Positions 45,284 to 53,579 of a stretch of 64,000 nucleotides of DNA are shown one piece after another. Under the pieces are notes generated by a model that saw nothing but the letters and a program-made list of their open reading frames with translations, was not told where the DNA came from and did not search any database. Source of the DNA: Aquamicrobium defluvii (GTDB lineage Bacteria > Pseudomonadota > Alphaproteobacteria > Rhizobiales > Rhizobiaceae); assembly GCF_004363725.1 (NCBI RefSeq), contig NZ_SNZF01000004.1:120651-184650 (forward strand), given 5' to 3'. The position numbers and the translations under genes were made by a program. Each line of letters opens with the position of its first letter. The first letter of the stretch is position 1.

Positions 45284-45619
45284 TCAGGTAGTCGGGCGCG
45301 GCAGGGTCGGCGCGTCCGCGACGGGGGGCGCCGGACGGCCCGCCGCCTGTTTCAGGCTCTCGGCCTCGAGCGCGCGCTGACGGGCCAGCTTGCGATAACG
45401 GCCCTGCCGGAACCATGTGGCGAGGCTGCCGATGACCATGCCGAGCGCCAGCGCTGCAAACAGGAACACGAAGAACGGCAGCGTATAGGTCAGCGCCGGA
45501 TTGCCGGGGTTGAACGGATCGACCGTGAAGGCGACCGGAGCACGATTGGCGACAGCCAGCGCGATCAGCACGATGGCCAGCGGCACGAAGACGAGGACGA
45601 GGGCGAAGCGGTTGAACAT
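45284..45619 (-). CDS. LapA-domain membrane protein
   Basis: A 111-residue protein with two membrane segments (ALVLVFVPLAIVLIALAVAN and FFVFLFAALALGMVIGSLATWF) and a basic C-terminal tail, the layout of LapA/DUF1049 proteins linked to lipopolysaccharide assembly. It follows ihfB by 4 bases, an arrangement (ihfB-lapA) conserved in proteobacteria. Confidence 0.9.
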   Translation of the reverse strand: MFNRFALVLVFVPLAIVLIALAVANRAPVAFTVDPFNPGNPALTYTLPFFVFLFAALALGMVIGSLATWFRQGRYRKLARQRALEAESLKQAAGRPAPPVADAPTLPRPTT

Positions 45620-45623
45620 CGGC

Positions 45624-45908
45624 CTATTTCTCGTTGTTCAGCCTCTCGCGCAGTTCCTTGCCGGTCTTGAAGAACGGCACCCATTTCTCCTCGACCTCGA
45701 CGGCCTCGCCGGTTCGCGGATTGCGCCCGGTGCGGGCAGGGCGGTTCTTGACCGAAAATGCGCCGAAGCCGCGCAACTCCACGCGATTGCCTTCGGCCAG
45801 CGCATCCGTGATCTCATCGAACACGGCGCTGACGATGTTTTCGACATCGCGCAGGAACAGATGCGGGTTGCGAGAGGCGATGATTTGCACGAGTTCGGAC
45901 TTGATCAT
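45624..45908 (-). CDS. ihfB: integration host factor beta subunit
   Basis: A 94-residue DNA-bending protein. [11 protein letters not shown] starts the HU/IHF fold; [22 protein letters not shown] is the conserved beta-arm with the intercalating Pro, followed by [18 protein letters not shown] 45908 is the canonical start. With rpoN encoded 4 kb away, IHF is relevant to sigma-54 promoters. It lies between sppA and lapA on the minus strand. Confidence 0.95.
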   Translation of the reverse strand: MIKSELVQIIASRNPHLFLRDVENIVSAVFDEITDALAEGNRVELRGFGAFSVKNRPARTGRNPRTGEAVEVEEKWVPFFKTGKELRERLNNEK

Positions 45909-45991
45909 GCGGTCGGTCCCCTTGAAAAAAAACACGCTGTCGAAATTATGCAGATGATTTTATTTGCTTTTTTCACCCGTAGCGCGGGCTG

Positions 45992-46942
45992 TCAAGGGTG
46001 CCAGACCGATACCAGCCCGTCAAGGAACAGCCGTTCCATGCCAAGCTCGTTGATCAGGTCGCCGCTTTGCTCGGGCAGGCCGAGCGCGCGCGCCACCGTG
46101 CGGACCAGAGCCTGCGACCAGATCAGCCTGCCGGCGCCTTCCGCCGGCTTCCACTCGATCACCCTCAGATCGGGCGCCACGCCCTTGCTCTCCAGCCACG
46201 CGACAGCTTCCTCCTCCCCGCCAAGGGCGTCGACCAGCCTGTTTTGCAGTCCCTGCCGTCCGGTGAAGATTGAGCCGTCGGCCAGCGCCAGCGCCTGCTC
46301 GCGCGGCATTGCGCGGCGCTCTGCGACGATGTCGACGAACCAGTCATAGCTGTCCATGATGAGGCGGCGCACCATGGCGCGCTCTTCCTCGTTCGTGGGC
46401 TTGAAGGGTGAGGGTGCTGCCTTGAGCGGCGAGGATTTCACCTCTTCCAGCCTGATGCCGAGCTTTTCCATCAGGCCGGTCATGTCCGGATACTGGATCA
46501 GGACGCCGATGGAGCCGACAATGGAGGACTGGCGTGCGACGATATGGTCGGTGGCGCTGGCGATCATGTAGCCGGCGGAGGCCGCCAGCGTCCCGACCTC
46601 GGCAGCCACCGGCTTCTCGGCCGCGATCTTGCGGACGGCTTCATAGATCGACTCGCCGCCGGTCGTCGTGCCGCCCGGCGAGTTGATCTGGACGATGACG
46701 CCCGCCACCCTTGACGATTTCCGGATCTTCTCGAGCCGCTTGAGTAGCTCGTCGTCCTCGGTAATGGTGCCCTCGATCCTGACCTTTGCGATGTGTGTGG
46801 CGGTGCCCAGCCCATCGTCGCGGAACCATGCAGCGAGCGAGATGACGCCAAGCGCAAGGATGATGACGGTGAGTGCGCGCCAGAAGGTCAGTTTGCGCCG
46901 CAGTCTGCGCCGGTCGATCAGGTCATCGGCTCTCTGTGCCAT
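45992..46942 (-). CDS. sppA: signal peptide peptidase SppA (short form)
   Basis: A 316-residue membrane-anchored serine peptidase of the short S49 class. It has one N-terminal membrane segment (FWRALTVIILALGVISLAAWF). VIVQINSPGGTTTGGESIYEAV and the nucleophile region GTLAASAGYMIASA are clear, with the catalytic Lys likely in SSPLKAAPSPFKP. It degrades released signal peptides in the membrane. The ihfB gene follows on the same strand. Confidence 0.92.
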   Translation of the reverse strand: MAQRADDLIDRRRLRRKLTFWRALTVIILALGVISLAAWFRDDGLGTATHIAKVRIEGTITEDDELLKRLEKIRKSSRVAGVIVQINSPGGTTTGGESIYEAVRKIAAEKPVAAEVGTLAASAGYMIASATDHIVARQSSIVGSIGVLIQYPDMTGLMEKLGIRLEEVKSSPLKAAPSPFKPTNEEERAMVRRLIMDSYDWFVDIVAERRAMPREQALALADGSIFTGRQGLQNRLVDALGGEEEAVAWLESKGVAPDLRVIEWKPAEGAGRLIWSQALVRTVARALGLPEQSGDLINELGMERLFLDGLVSVWHP

Positions 46943-47203
46943 GCTGGGTCTCGTCCTACAGGAAATTGCAGAGCCTATTTAGAGCATGGATGCGGCGGCG
47001 ACCACCGCTTTTGCGATCATGGCTGACCGGCGGCACTTGCCGGCCATTTGTGTCATCATGTATCCTTATACTGGTCATATTTTTACGGTTTTGATCCATC
47101 CGGACTTGTTTGCAAGGCCCCGCATCCCGAATTGCAGGGCGGTGGAGGCGGGCCTGTTTGTAGAAAGCAGTTGATTTTGTCGCAGACGACTGACCCGATC
47201 GGC

Positions 47204-47899
47204 ATGGAAGGCATGCTGCCGAAACCCGGAGCTGCCCATGCCGGCGCCGACAATCGGCAAGCTGCGTTCGGGCGCGCGCAGCAGCACTCGCGCCGTGTGC
47301 GCCGACTGAAATTCGTGGTGCCCGCCATAGCGATTGCCCTGGCCGTCGCCTTTCCGCTCTATTCCTACATCGTGGCTCCGGAGACGGTTCCGGTCGCAAC
47401 GGAAAGCAGCGCTTTTTCCGATGGAAAGCTGGTAATGTCCAATCCGAAGCTGGAGGGATTCACCAAGGCCCTGCTGCCCTATGCGATGACGGCGGTGCGC
47501 GCCATCCAGGAGGCCGGCAACGAAGGCGTCATCGAACTGGAGGGGATCAATGCCCGCCTGCCGATCAATGCCGGTACGACTGCGAGGGTGGATGCCGCGA
47601 AAGGCACCTATGACCGCGCCAGCAATACGCTCAACATCGACAGCGACGTAACCGTTACCACCACCGACGGAATGGTCGTGAAGCTGAAATCGGCCTTCCT
47701 CGACATCGACAAAGGCAATATGAAGACGGAGCAGCCCGTCGATATCAGCCGGCCCGGTTCGCGCATCACCTCCGATACGATGGCGGTGGAGGAGGGCGGC
47801 AAGGTCATGATATTCGAGAACCGGGTTCGCATGAGCATCGATCCCGCCGCAACCCCGGCGGATCAGAAGAAGAGCGGAGACACCAATGCGACGCAGTGA
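47204..47899 (+). CDS. lptC: LPS export protein LptC
   Basis: A protein of about 231 residues with one N-terminal anchor (FVVPAIAIALAVAFPLYSYIV) and a periplasmic LptC/OstA-like beta-jellyroll (KLVMSNPKLEGFTK; VDAAKGTYDRASNTLNIDSDVTV; GSRITSDTMAVEEGGKV). LptC links the LptBFG ABC transporter to LptA. The start is uncertain: no good ribosome site precedes ATG 47204, and TTG 47177 or a later ATG are alternatives. It overlaps the lptA start by 14 bases. Confidence 0.85.
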   Translation: MEGMLPKPGAAHAGADNRQAAFGRAQQHSRRVRRLKFVVPAIAIALAVAFPLYSYIVAPETVPVATESSAFSDGKLVMSNPKLEGFTKALLPYAMTAVRAIQEAGNEGVIELEGINARLPINAGTTARVDAAKGTYDRASNTLNIDSDVTVTTTDGMVVKLKSAFLDIDKGNMKTEQPVDISRPGSRITSDTMAVEEGGKVMIFENRVRMSIDPAATPADQKKSGDTNATQ

Positions 47900-48458
47900 T
47901 TCGGCGAGGCTTGCAGTCCTTGCATCGGCCTTGTCCCTTGTCGTGGCGGGCTCCGCCTTCGCCCAGACCGGCGCGACCGGTTCCATGCCCGGCCTGAAGC
48001 TGGCCGGCGACCAGCCGATCCAGATCGAAAGCGACAAGCTGGAGGTGCGCGAAAACGAGAGCCTCGCCATCTTTACCGGCAATGTCCAGGTGGTGCAGGG
48101 GCCGACCCTGCTGAAAGCCGGGGCGATGAAGGTCTATTACGTCAAGGATCAGGCCCAGGCGGATCAGGCATCTGCGGGCTCGGCCACCACCGGTACGGCC
48201 AACATCGACCGGCTGGAGGTTTCCAGCAAGGTTTACATCAAGTCCGACACGCAGGTCGCCACCGGCGATCGCGGCACCTTCGACATGAAGAGCGAGGTTC
48301 TGGTGCTGTCGGGCGACAAGGTCGTGCTGTCGGATGGCGACAACGTCCTCACCGGCTGCAAGCTCACCGTTCAGATGAAGACGGGCCTTGCCCAGGTCGA
48401 AGCCTGCGGCAAGCGGGTCATGATGTCGATCACGCCGGGTTCGCAAAAGAAACCGTAG
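47886..48458 (+). CDS. lptA: LPS transport periplasmic protein LptA
   Basis: A 190-residue exported OstA-domain protein. The signal peptide ends at GSAFAQTG. The jellyroll repeat IQIESDKLEVRENESLAIFTGNVQVVQG and DNVLTGCKLTVQM are typical. It bridges the periplasm in LPS export. It overlaps lptC and is followed by lptB after 8 bases. Confidence 0.93.
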   Translation: MRRSDSARLAVLASALSLVVAGSAFAQTGATGSMPGLKLAGDQPIQIESDKLEVRENESLAIFTGNVQVVQGPTLLKAGAMKVYYVKDQAQADQASAGSATTGTANIDRLEVSSKVYIKSDTQVATGDRGTFDMKSEVLVLSGDKVVLSDGDNVLTGCKLTVQMKTGLAQVEACGKRVMMSITPGSQKKP

Positions 48459-48466
48459 GATCGCGT

Positions 48467-49291
48467 ATGCTTTCATTTCCCAGGTTGGGCTTCAGGTCTG
48501 GCATGTCGGGGCGCAAATCCGGCACGACGGCCGGGAAGGCCACCGACGGTTCGGTGACTGCCGGGCTCAAGGGCACGCTCATCGCGCGCGGCCTGACCAA
48601 GAGCTACAAGGGCCGCAAGGTCGTGAACGGCGTGTCGCTCGGCGTGCGCGCCGGCGAGGCCGTGGGCCTGCTCGGCCCCAACGGCGCGGGCAAGACCACC
48701 TGCTTCTACATGGTCACCGGGCTGGTGCCGGTGGACGAAGGCACGATCGAGATCGACGGCTACGATGTCACCTCCATGCCGATGTACCGCCGTGCGCGGC
48801 TCGGGATCGGCTACCTGCCGCAGGAAACCTCGATCTTTCGCGGCCTGAGCGTCGAGCAGAACATCCGCGCGGTGCTGGAGGTGGTGGAAAAGAGCCGCAA
48901 GCAGCGCGAGAAGGACCTCGACGAGTTGCTTGAGGAGTTCCATATCGGCCATCTGCGCCATGCGCCCTCCATGGCACTGTCGGGCGGCGAACGGCGGCGC
49001 CTCGAAATCGCGCGGGCGCTTGCCAGCAGGCCGGCCTATATGCTGCTCGACGAGCCCTTCGCCGGCATCGATCCGATCGCGGTGGCCGACATCCAGCAAC
49101 TCGTTCGCCACCTCACCAGGCGGGGCATCGGCGTGCTGATAACCGACCACAATGTGCGCGAGACGCTGGGGCTCATCGACCGCGCATACATCATCCATGC
49201 GGGCGAAGTTCTGACGCATGGTCGCGCCGATGAAGTGGTGGCCAACCCCGATGTGCGGCGGCTCTATCTGGGCGAAGGCTTCACACTGTAA
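48467..49291 (+). CDS. lptB: LPS export ABC transporter ATPase LptB
   Basis: A 274-residue ATPase. Walker A GPNGAGKTT, Q-loop GYLPQETSIFRGLS, signature LSGGERRRLEIARAL, Walker B YMLLDEPFAGID and H-loop TDHNVRETL are all present. The N-terminus has about 38 extra residues compared with E. coli LptB, common in rhizobia. It powers LPS extraction from the inner membrane. rpoN follows 165 bases later, as in many proteobacteria. Confidence 0.95.
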   Translation: MLSFPRLGFRSGMSGRKSGTTAGKATDGSVTAGLKGTLIARGLTKSYKGRKVVNGVSLGVRAGEAVGLLGPNGAGKTTCFYMVTGLVPVDEGTIEIDGYDVTSMPMYRRARLGIGYLPQETSIFRGLSVEQNIRAVLEVVEKSRKQREKDLDELLEEFHIGHLRHAPSMALSGGERRRLEIARALASRPAYMLLDEPFAGIDPIAVADIQQLVRHLTRRGIGVLITDHNVRETLGLIDRAYIIHAGEVLTHGRADEVVANPDVRRLYLGEGFTL

Positions 49292-49456
49292 AGGCTTCCG
49301 GCCGGCTGCCACCTTTTTGAAAGGACGGCGCAATCTGTCATCCTGCTGGCTGTCGTGTGCCTGTTTTGCTTGACAAGCAAAAGCCGGGCCAGTTTCTATC
49401 TTCCGTAGGAAAATCCTGCCAGACCGGGCAGGCGCGAGGGAGAAATACGGCACCAG

Positions 49457-50986
49457 ATGGCGCTTTCAGCCAAGTTGCAGCTCAGGCAGACACAGTCGCT
49501 GGTGATGACGCCGCAACTGCTGCAATCGATCCGTCTCCTGCAATTCACCAATGTCGAGCTGGAGCGCTTCATCGACGAGGAGGTGGAGCGCAACCCCTTG
49601 CTGGAGCGGGCGGAGCCTGCTGCGGACGATGCCGCCGAACCGTCACGGACGGGGGAGGCCGAACCGAGCCGAGAAGCGGGCGAAGACTGGTTCGGCAATG
49701 AGGCGGACCTCTCCGCGCAAACCATCTCGGACCGTTTCGATTCGTCGCTGGAAAACCTCTTTCCCGACGATCCGGGCCGGTCGGAGTGCCCCGATCCGGC
49801 TTTGTCGACGCAATGGAAGTCCCTGGGAGCGGGAAGCGGTCAGGGCGGTGCGGGGGACGGGTTCGATCTGGAGGATCTTGCGGCGGCACCTGTCACGTTG
49901 CGCGACCATGTCGGCGAGCAGATCGCCTTCGGCTTCGCCGACCCGCGGGAGAGGCTGATCGCCGCCGAACTGGCCGACGGGCTGGATGATGCCGGCTATC
50001 TGCGCATCGACCTCCATGAGGTCGCCGAGCGGCTTGGCGCGGATGCGTCCGGGGTCCGGGCTGTGTTGTCGCGCTGCCAGTCCTTCGACCCGCCGGGGCT
50101 TTTTGCGCGCGATCTTGCCGAGTGCCTGTCCATCCAGCTTCGCGCCCGTGACCGGTTCGATCCGGCCATGCGCACGCTGATTGACAACCTGGACCTTCTG
50201 GCACGCCGCGACTTCCAGCAACTGAGGCGGCTGTGCGGGGTGGACGAGGAAGACCTGCTCGACATGCTGGCCGAGATCAGGGGGCTCGATCCGCGACCGG
50301 GGCTGGCCTTCTCCGGCGGGGCCAGCGAGGCGATCGTGGCCGATGTCGAGGTGCGCCCGGCAAGCGATGGCGGCTGGGCCGTGGAACTCAATGCGGATGC
50401 CCTGCCTCGCGTGCTGGTCGATCAGTCCTATTTCGCGCTTGTGTCCGGCCGGACCCGCGATCAGGCCGAAAAGGATTTTCTCGGCGAATGCCTTCAGAAT
50501 GCCAACTGGCTAGCGCGCAGCCTCGACCAGCGCGCCAGAACCATCCTCAAGGTGGCTTCCGAGATCGTGCGCCAGCAGGATGCGTTTCTGGCCCATGGGG
50601 TGCGTCATCTGCGGCCCCTGAACCTGAAGACCGTGGCGGACGCCATCGGCATGCACGAATCGACCGTCAGCCGGGCAACCGCCAACAAATACATCCTGAC
50701 GCCGCGCGGGGTGTTCGAGATGCGTTATTTCTTCACCGCTGCCATCGCCTCCTCGGATTCGGGCGAATCCCATTCCTCGGAGGCCGTGCGCGATCGTATC
50801 CGGACCCTGATCGAGGCCGAGACGGCGGATCACATACTTTCGGATGATACGATTGTGGAGATGTTGAAGAAAGAAGGCGTCGATATCGCCCGGCGCACCG
50901 TCGCCAAATATCGCGAAGGCATGAACATACCCTCTTCCGTCCGGCGAAGGCGTGAAAAACGGGCGCTTGCGAGCCTCAGGGGCTGA
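49457..50986 (+). CDS. rpoN: RNA polymerase sigma-54 factor
   Basis: A 509-residue sigma factor. Gln/Leu-rich activator region I starts LQLRQTQSLVMTPQLLQSIRLLQ, an acidic region II follows, and the core-binding domain carries LRDHVGEQIAFGFADPRERL. The HTH domain precedes the signature RpoN box ARRTVAKYRE near the C-terminus. It directs transcription from -24/-12 promoters with AAA+ activators. The order lptB-rpoN-hpf-ptsN is the classical proteobacterial arrangement. Confidence 0.97.
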   Translation: MALSAKLQLRQTQSLVMTPQLLQSIRLLQFTNVELERFIDEEVERNPLLERAEPAADDAAEPSRTGEAEPSREAGEDWFGNEADLSAQTISDRFDSSLENLFPDDPGRSECPDPALSTQWKSLGAGSGQGGAGDGFDLEDLAAAPVTLRDHVGEQIAFGFADPRERLIAAELADGLDDAGYLRIDLHEVAERLGADASGVRAVLSRCQSFDPPGLFARDLAECLSIQLRARDRFDPAMRTLIDNLDLLARRDFQQLRRLCGVDEEDLLDMLAEIRGLDPRPGLAFSGGASEAIVADVEVRPASDGGWAVELNADALPRVLVDQSYFALVSGRTRDQAEKDFLGECLQNANWLARSLDQRARTILKVASEIVRQQDAFLAHGVRHLRPLNLKTVADAIGMHESTVSRATANKYILTPRGVFEMRYFFTAAIASSDSGESHSSEAVRDRIRTLIEAETADHILSDDTIVEMLKKEGVDIARRTVAKYREGMNIPSSVRRRREKRALASLRG

Positions 50987-51046
50987 CACAAAGGCGTTTT
51001 CCACAGCTTCTCCCTTCGTTGACAAGCACGAATGAAGTGTCTAGAA

Positions 51047-51067
51047 GCCCGCCCGCATGAGGCGGGC
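51047..51067. other. GC-rich hairpin in the rpoN-hpf gap
   Basis: GCCCGCC / GGCGGGC with a 7-base loop, 60 bases after the rpoN stop and without a T run. TTGACA (51019) followed after 17 bases by TAGAAG lies just before it, so the hairpin may sit at the 5' end of an hpf transcript. Little else is seen in this 249-base gap. Confidence 0.45.
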
Positions 51068-51235
51068 GGTGCCCGTGCAGGGATGGCCATCGGTGCATGA
51101 ACGGCGGGCTGTCAGGATCGACTGCGAAGTTCACGAGCAAATTCGGCACATGGTGTGCCGTGCGGCTTGTACGAACAGACTACGGGTATAAACTCCGGTT
51201 AGTTCGAAGCCTGTACAGGGAAGGTCACTAGTCAG

Positions 51236-51817
51236 ATGGCACTGCGGATTGCGGGAAAGCACATGGATGTCGGCGATGCGTTTCGTACGCGCATCACCGA
51301 ACGGGTCACCGACATCATCCAGAAATATTTCGACCGTGGATTTTCCGGTCAGGTCACGATGATCAAATCGGGATCCCGCTTCACCTCAGACTGTGTAATC
51401 CGGCTGGATTCCGGCGCTTCCTTGCAGGCAGCCGGGGAATCTCACGATCCCATCCAGGCTTTCGAAGCAGCGGCCGAGCGTCTGGAAAAGCGTTTGCGCC
51501 GCTACAAGCGCCGCCTCAAGTCGCATTATCCGGTCAATGCCGCTTCCGATGGAACCAGCATCGCCTACGCCGTGGTGGAAGCGCTGGCCGAGGATGACGA
51601 AGAGGATATCCCGGAGGATTTTGCGCCGACCATCGTCGCCGAATCGACTCTGGCGCTGAAAACCATGTCGGTGGCTTCCGCCGTCATCGAACTCGATACC
51701 ACAGGCAGCCCCGTGCTGGTGTTCCGCAATGGCGGCACCGAACAACTCAACATCGTCTATCGCCGGCCTGATGGGAACATCGGCTGGATAGATCCCGCGA
51801 CGGTCAAGACCGCGTAA
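51236..51817 (+). CDS. hpf: ribosome hibernation promoting factor (long form)
   Basis: A 193-residue long HPF. The N-terminal ribosome-binding domain has MALRIAGKHMDVGDAFRTRI and a basic helix RLEKRLRRYKRRLKSHY; the C-terminal dimerisation domain has VIELDTTGSPVLVFRNGG and LNIVYRRPDGNIGWIDP. It dimerises and silences 70S ribosomes in stationary phase. A 7-base hairpin (51837-51854) separates it from ptsN. Confidence 0.95.
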   Translation: MALRIAGKHMDVGDAFRTRITERVTDIIQKYFDRGFSGQVTMIKSGSRFTSDCVIRLDSGASLQAAGESHDPIQAFEAAAERLEKRLRRYKRRLKSHYPVNAASDGTSIAYAVVEALAEDDEEDIPEDFAPTIVAESTLALKTMSVASAVIELDTTGSPVLVFRNGGTEQLNIVYRRPDGNIGWIDPATVKTA

Positions 51818-51888
51818 GGGTTTTTGAAAACGGCGCGGCCCGCCAGTGCGGGCCGGCCGCGGCAGGCGAAGCAGAGGAATTTCAAGAA

Positions 51889-52353
51889 ATGGCTCTGAAC
51901 GATCTTGTCGACGTCCCGGCAATCATGCCGGCGTTGAAGGCCAACTCCAAGAAGCAGGTGCTCCAACTTCTGGCCGAGCGTGCATCCGCCATCTCCGGTA
52001 TTCCGGAGCGGGACATTTTCGAGACCATTCTCCAGCGCGAGAAGCTGGGTTCCACCGGCGTCGGCAACGGCATAGCCATCCCGCATGGCAAGCTGGCCGG
52101 CGTAAAGGGGATCACCGGCGTGTTCGCACGGCTGGAAACGCCAGTCGATTTCGAGGCTCTCGACGATCAGCCCGTCGATCTCGTATTCCTGCTGCTGGCT
52201 CCGGAGGGAGCGGGGGCCGATCACCTCAAGGCGTTGTCACGCATCGCGCGCGTGCTGCGCGACGGCGATACGGTGGCCAAGATCCGCGGCACCCGCGACG
52301 CTCAGGCCATCCACGCGCTTTTGTCGGAGACGCCGGCTTCGCACGCGGCGTGA
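51889..52353 (+). CDS. ptsN: PTS IIA-like nitrogen regulatory protein PtsN
   Basis: A 154-residue EIIA-Ntr protein. The phospho-acceptor His lies in GIAIPHGKLAGV and the domain follows REKLGSTGVGNG. It belongs to the regulatory PTS-Ntr chain affecting nitrogen and potassium responses. It ends the lpt-rpoN-hpf-ptsN group, ahead of a terminator-like hairpin. Confidence 0.95.
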   Translation: MALNDLVDVPAIMPALKANSKKQVLQLLAERASAISGIPERDIFETILQREKLGSTGVGNGIAIPHGKLAGVKGITGVFARLETPVDFEALDDQPVDLVFLLLAPEGAGADHLKALSRIARVLRDGDTVAKIRGTRDAQAIHALLSETPASHAA

Positions 52354-52403
52354 GCGGCTGCGCGGTCTGAAATCAGCTTTCCGAAAGCCGACAGCCGTTT
52401 TTC

Positions 52404-52427
52404 AAGGGCCGCATTTACGCGGCCCTT
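52404..52427 (+). terminator. terminator-like hairpin after ptsN
   Basis: AAGGGCCGC / GCGGCCCTT, a perfect 9-base stem with a 6-base loop, about 50 bases after the ptsN stop and followed by CTCCT rather than a full T run. Confidence 0.6.
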
Positions 52428-52453
52428 CTCCTGTGGACGCAATCCTTGCGGCC

Positions 52454-52557
52454 TTAAAGCGTGTCGCGATCTTTCAGATTCGCTCCGTACACTTCAAGTT
52501 CCTGTGGTTACGCATGTCGTTGCCCCGAAACCGGTTCCCACTTTCGGGCGACATGCC
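52454..52557. repeat. dispersed rhizobial repeat, family A (second copy)
   Basis: TTAAAGCGTGTCGCGATC, then GATTCGCTC, then CGCATGTCGTTGCCCCGAAA, then CCCACTTTCGGGCGACATGC. This is the same block order as 1838-1941 read on the opposite strand. Conserved ends and a variable middle suggest a mobile or palindrome-based repeat family. Confidence 0.85.
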
Positions 52558-52662
52558 TTAGATCATTTCATCGTTTCTCCGAATCGATGAAACGATCTAA
52601 CTATTTGTTTATAATGCATTTGTGCGACGCCAAATGTTTCCATTTGGCTGCAAAATGCTCTA
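52558..52662. repeat. second repeat module joined to family A
   Basis: It begins with a 17-base imperfect inverted repeat (TAGATCATTTCATCGTT with ATCGATGAAACGATCTA, 52559-52600). It continues with CCAAATG/CATTTGG around TTTC (52630-52647) and ends AAAATGCTCTA. Read on the minus strand its edge TAGAGCA matches the start of the family B element, and its first three bases form the stop codon of the DUF1150 gene. Confidence 0.75.
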
Positions 52663-52929
52663 GTGGGTGGCGACCGTCGTCAGGTCGTTCTCCATGGCAC
52701 CCGCAAGAGCGCGGTCGCGCTCATCGGCCAGCAGAATGGGCTGGCCATTGGCGGCGAACAGAGCCCAAAGCTCCAGTCCGGGCGTGATCTGGGCAAGGCC
52801 GGGGAAGCGGCCGCGCAGATCGTCGCTCGACATCTTCCTCAGATAGGCGACCGAGCCTTCGCCAAGATGAGCCAGTTCGCCGGCGCTCATCACCGGCTTT
52901 TCGGCAGTGGTGTCAACGGTTCTGGTCAT
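52660..52929 (-). CDS. DUF1150 family protein
   Basis: An 89-residue protein with the DUF1150 core GELAHLGEGSVAYLRKMSSDDL and GLELWALFAANGQPILLADER. It is conserved next to Hsp20 genes in alphaproteobacteria, where a helper role is suspected. It lies 58 bases after hsp20 on the same strand and shares its heat-shock promoter. The TAG stop is formed by the edge of the adjoining repeat. Confidence 0.9.
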   Translation of the reverse strand: MTRTVDTTAEKPVMSAGELAHLGEGSVAYLRKMSSDDLRGRFPGLAQITPGLELWALFAANGQPILLADERDRALAGAMENDLTTVATH

Positions 52930-52987
52930 GTCCAGGCCTCCTGTCTATGAGCCGCCTTCAAGGCCGGCTCCTCACCATCGGCAAAGA

Positions 52988-53413
52988 TCAGTCTTTCACC
53001 GATATGTTTATTTTCCGTACAAGCCGCTCGGCCTCGGGCCGGTCGAGATCGATGGACAGGAGCCCGTTCCTGAGCTCCGCTCCGATCACGCGCATGCCGT
53101 CTGCCAGCACGAAGCAACGCTGGAACTGGCGGGCTGCGATGCCGCGGTGGAGGAATTCGCGCTCGGAGTCGTCGGACTGGCGACCGCGCACGATGAGCTG
53201 GCTTTCCTCGGTCGTCACCTCCAGATCGCTTTCGGCGAAGCCCGCGACCGCAAGCGTGATCCTCAGCTTTTCTGTTGCGCCGTCGGCGCCGCGTAGGCGC
53301 TCGATGTTGTAGGGAGGATAGCCGTCGCCCGATTTTGCCAGGCGCTCCAGCGTTTTCTCCATGGCATCGAAGCCGAGAAGCAGGGGGCTGGAAAAAGGCG
53401 TCATTCTGGTCAT
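52988..53413 (-). CDS. small heat shock protein, Hsp20 family
   Basis: A 141-residue class A rhizobial sHsp. PLLLGFDAMEKTLERLAKSGDGYPPYNIER starts the family pattern. The alpha-crystallin domain runs to LVRKINI, with LAVAGFAESDLEVT and AELRNGLLSIDLDRP. It holds unfolding proteins in the cytoplasm. ATG 53413 is chosen; upstream in-frame codons lie in the leader. The promoter at 53480-53508 fits the RpoH heat-shock consensus. DUF1150 follows in the same unit. Confidence 0.95.
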   Translation of the reverse strand: MTRMTPFSSPLLLGFDAMEKTLERLAKSGDGYPPYNIERLRGADGATEKLRITLAVAGFAESDLEVTTEESQLIVRGRQSDDSEREFLHRGIAARQFQRCFVLADGMRVIGAELRNGLLSIDLDRPEAERLVRKINISVKD

Positions 53414-53479
53414 GCTGTCCTGTCCTCTTGAGAGCGACATGTTTCGAAAGAACCCGAACGGCATTCTTTCCTGCACCAG

Positions 53480-53508
53480 ATATGGTCTGTCGGGAGACGC
53501 AGTTCAAG
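53480..53508 (-). promoter_or_regulatory. RpoH-type heat-shock promoter of hsp20
   Basis: On the minus strand CTTGAA, 17 bases, CCATAT, matching the alphaproteobacterial RpoH consensus. The implied leader of about 60 nt holds a GAAAGAA/TTCTTTC hairpin and a weak CTC/GAG pairing over the ribosome-binding AGAGGA. Confidence 0.75.
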
Positions 53509-53579
53509 ATTTCGCCGCATACGCTGCACAGGAAACGGCAGCGAGCGGTGTTTGGACAGCATTGCGTGGCTGGAACGGT

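Noticed and set aside
46943..47203. A gene in the gap between sppA and lptC
   Set aside because: Open frames here have no ribosome site or recognisable sequence. The region is a divergent intergenic stretch holding the lptC promoter, without a clear motif.
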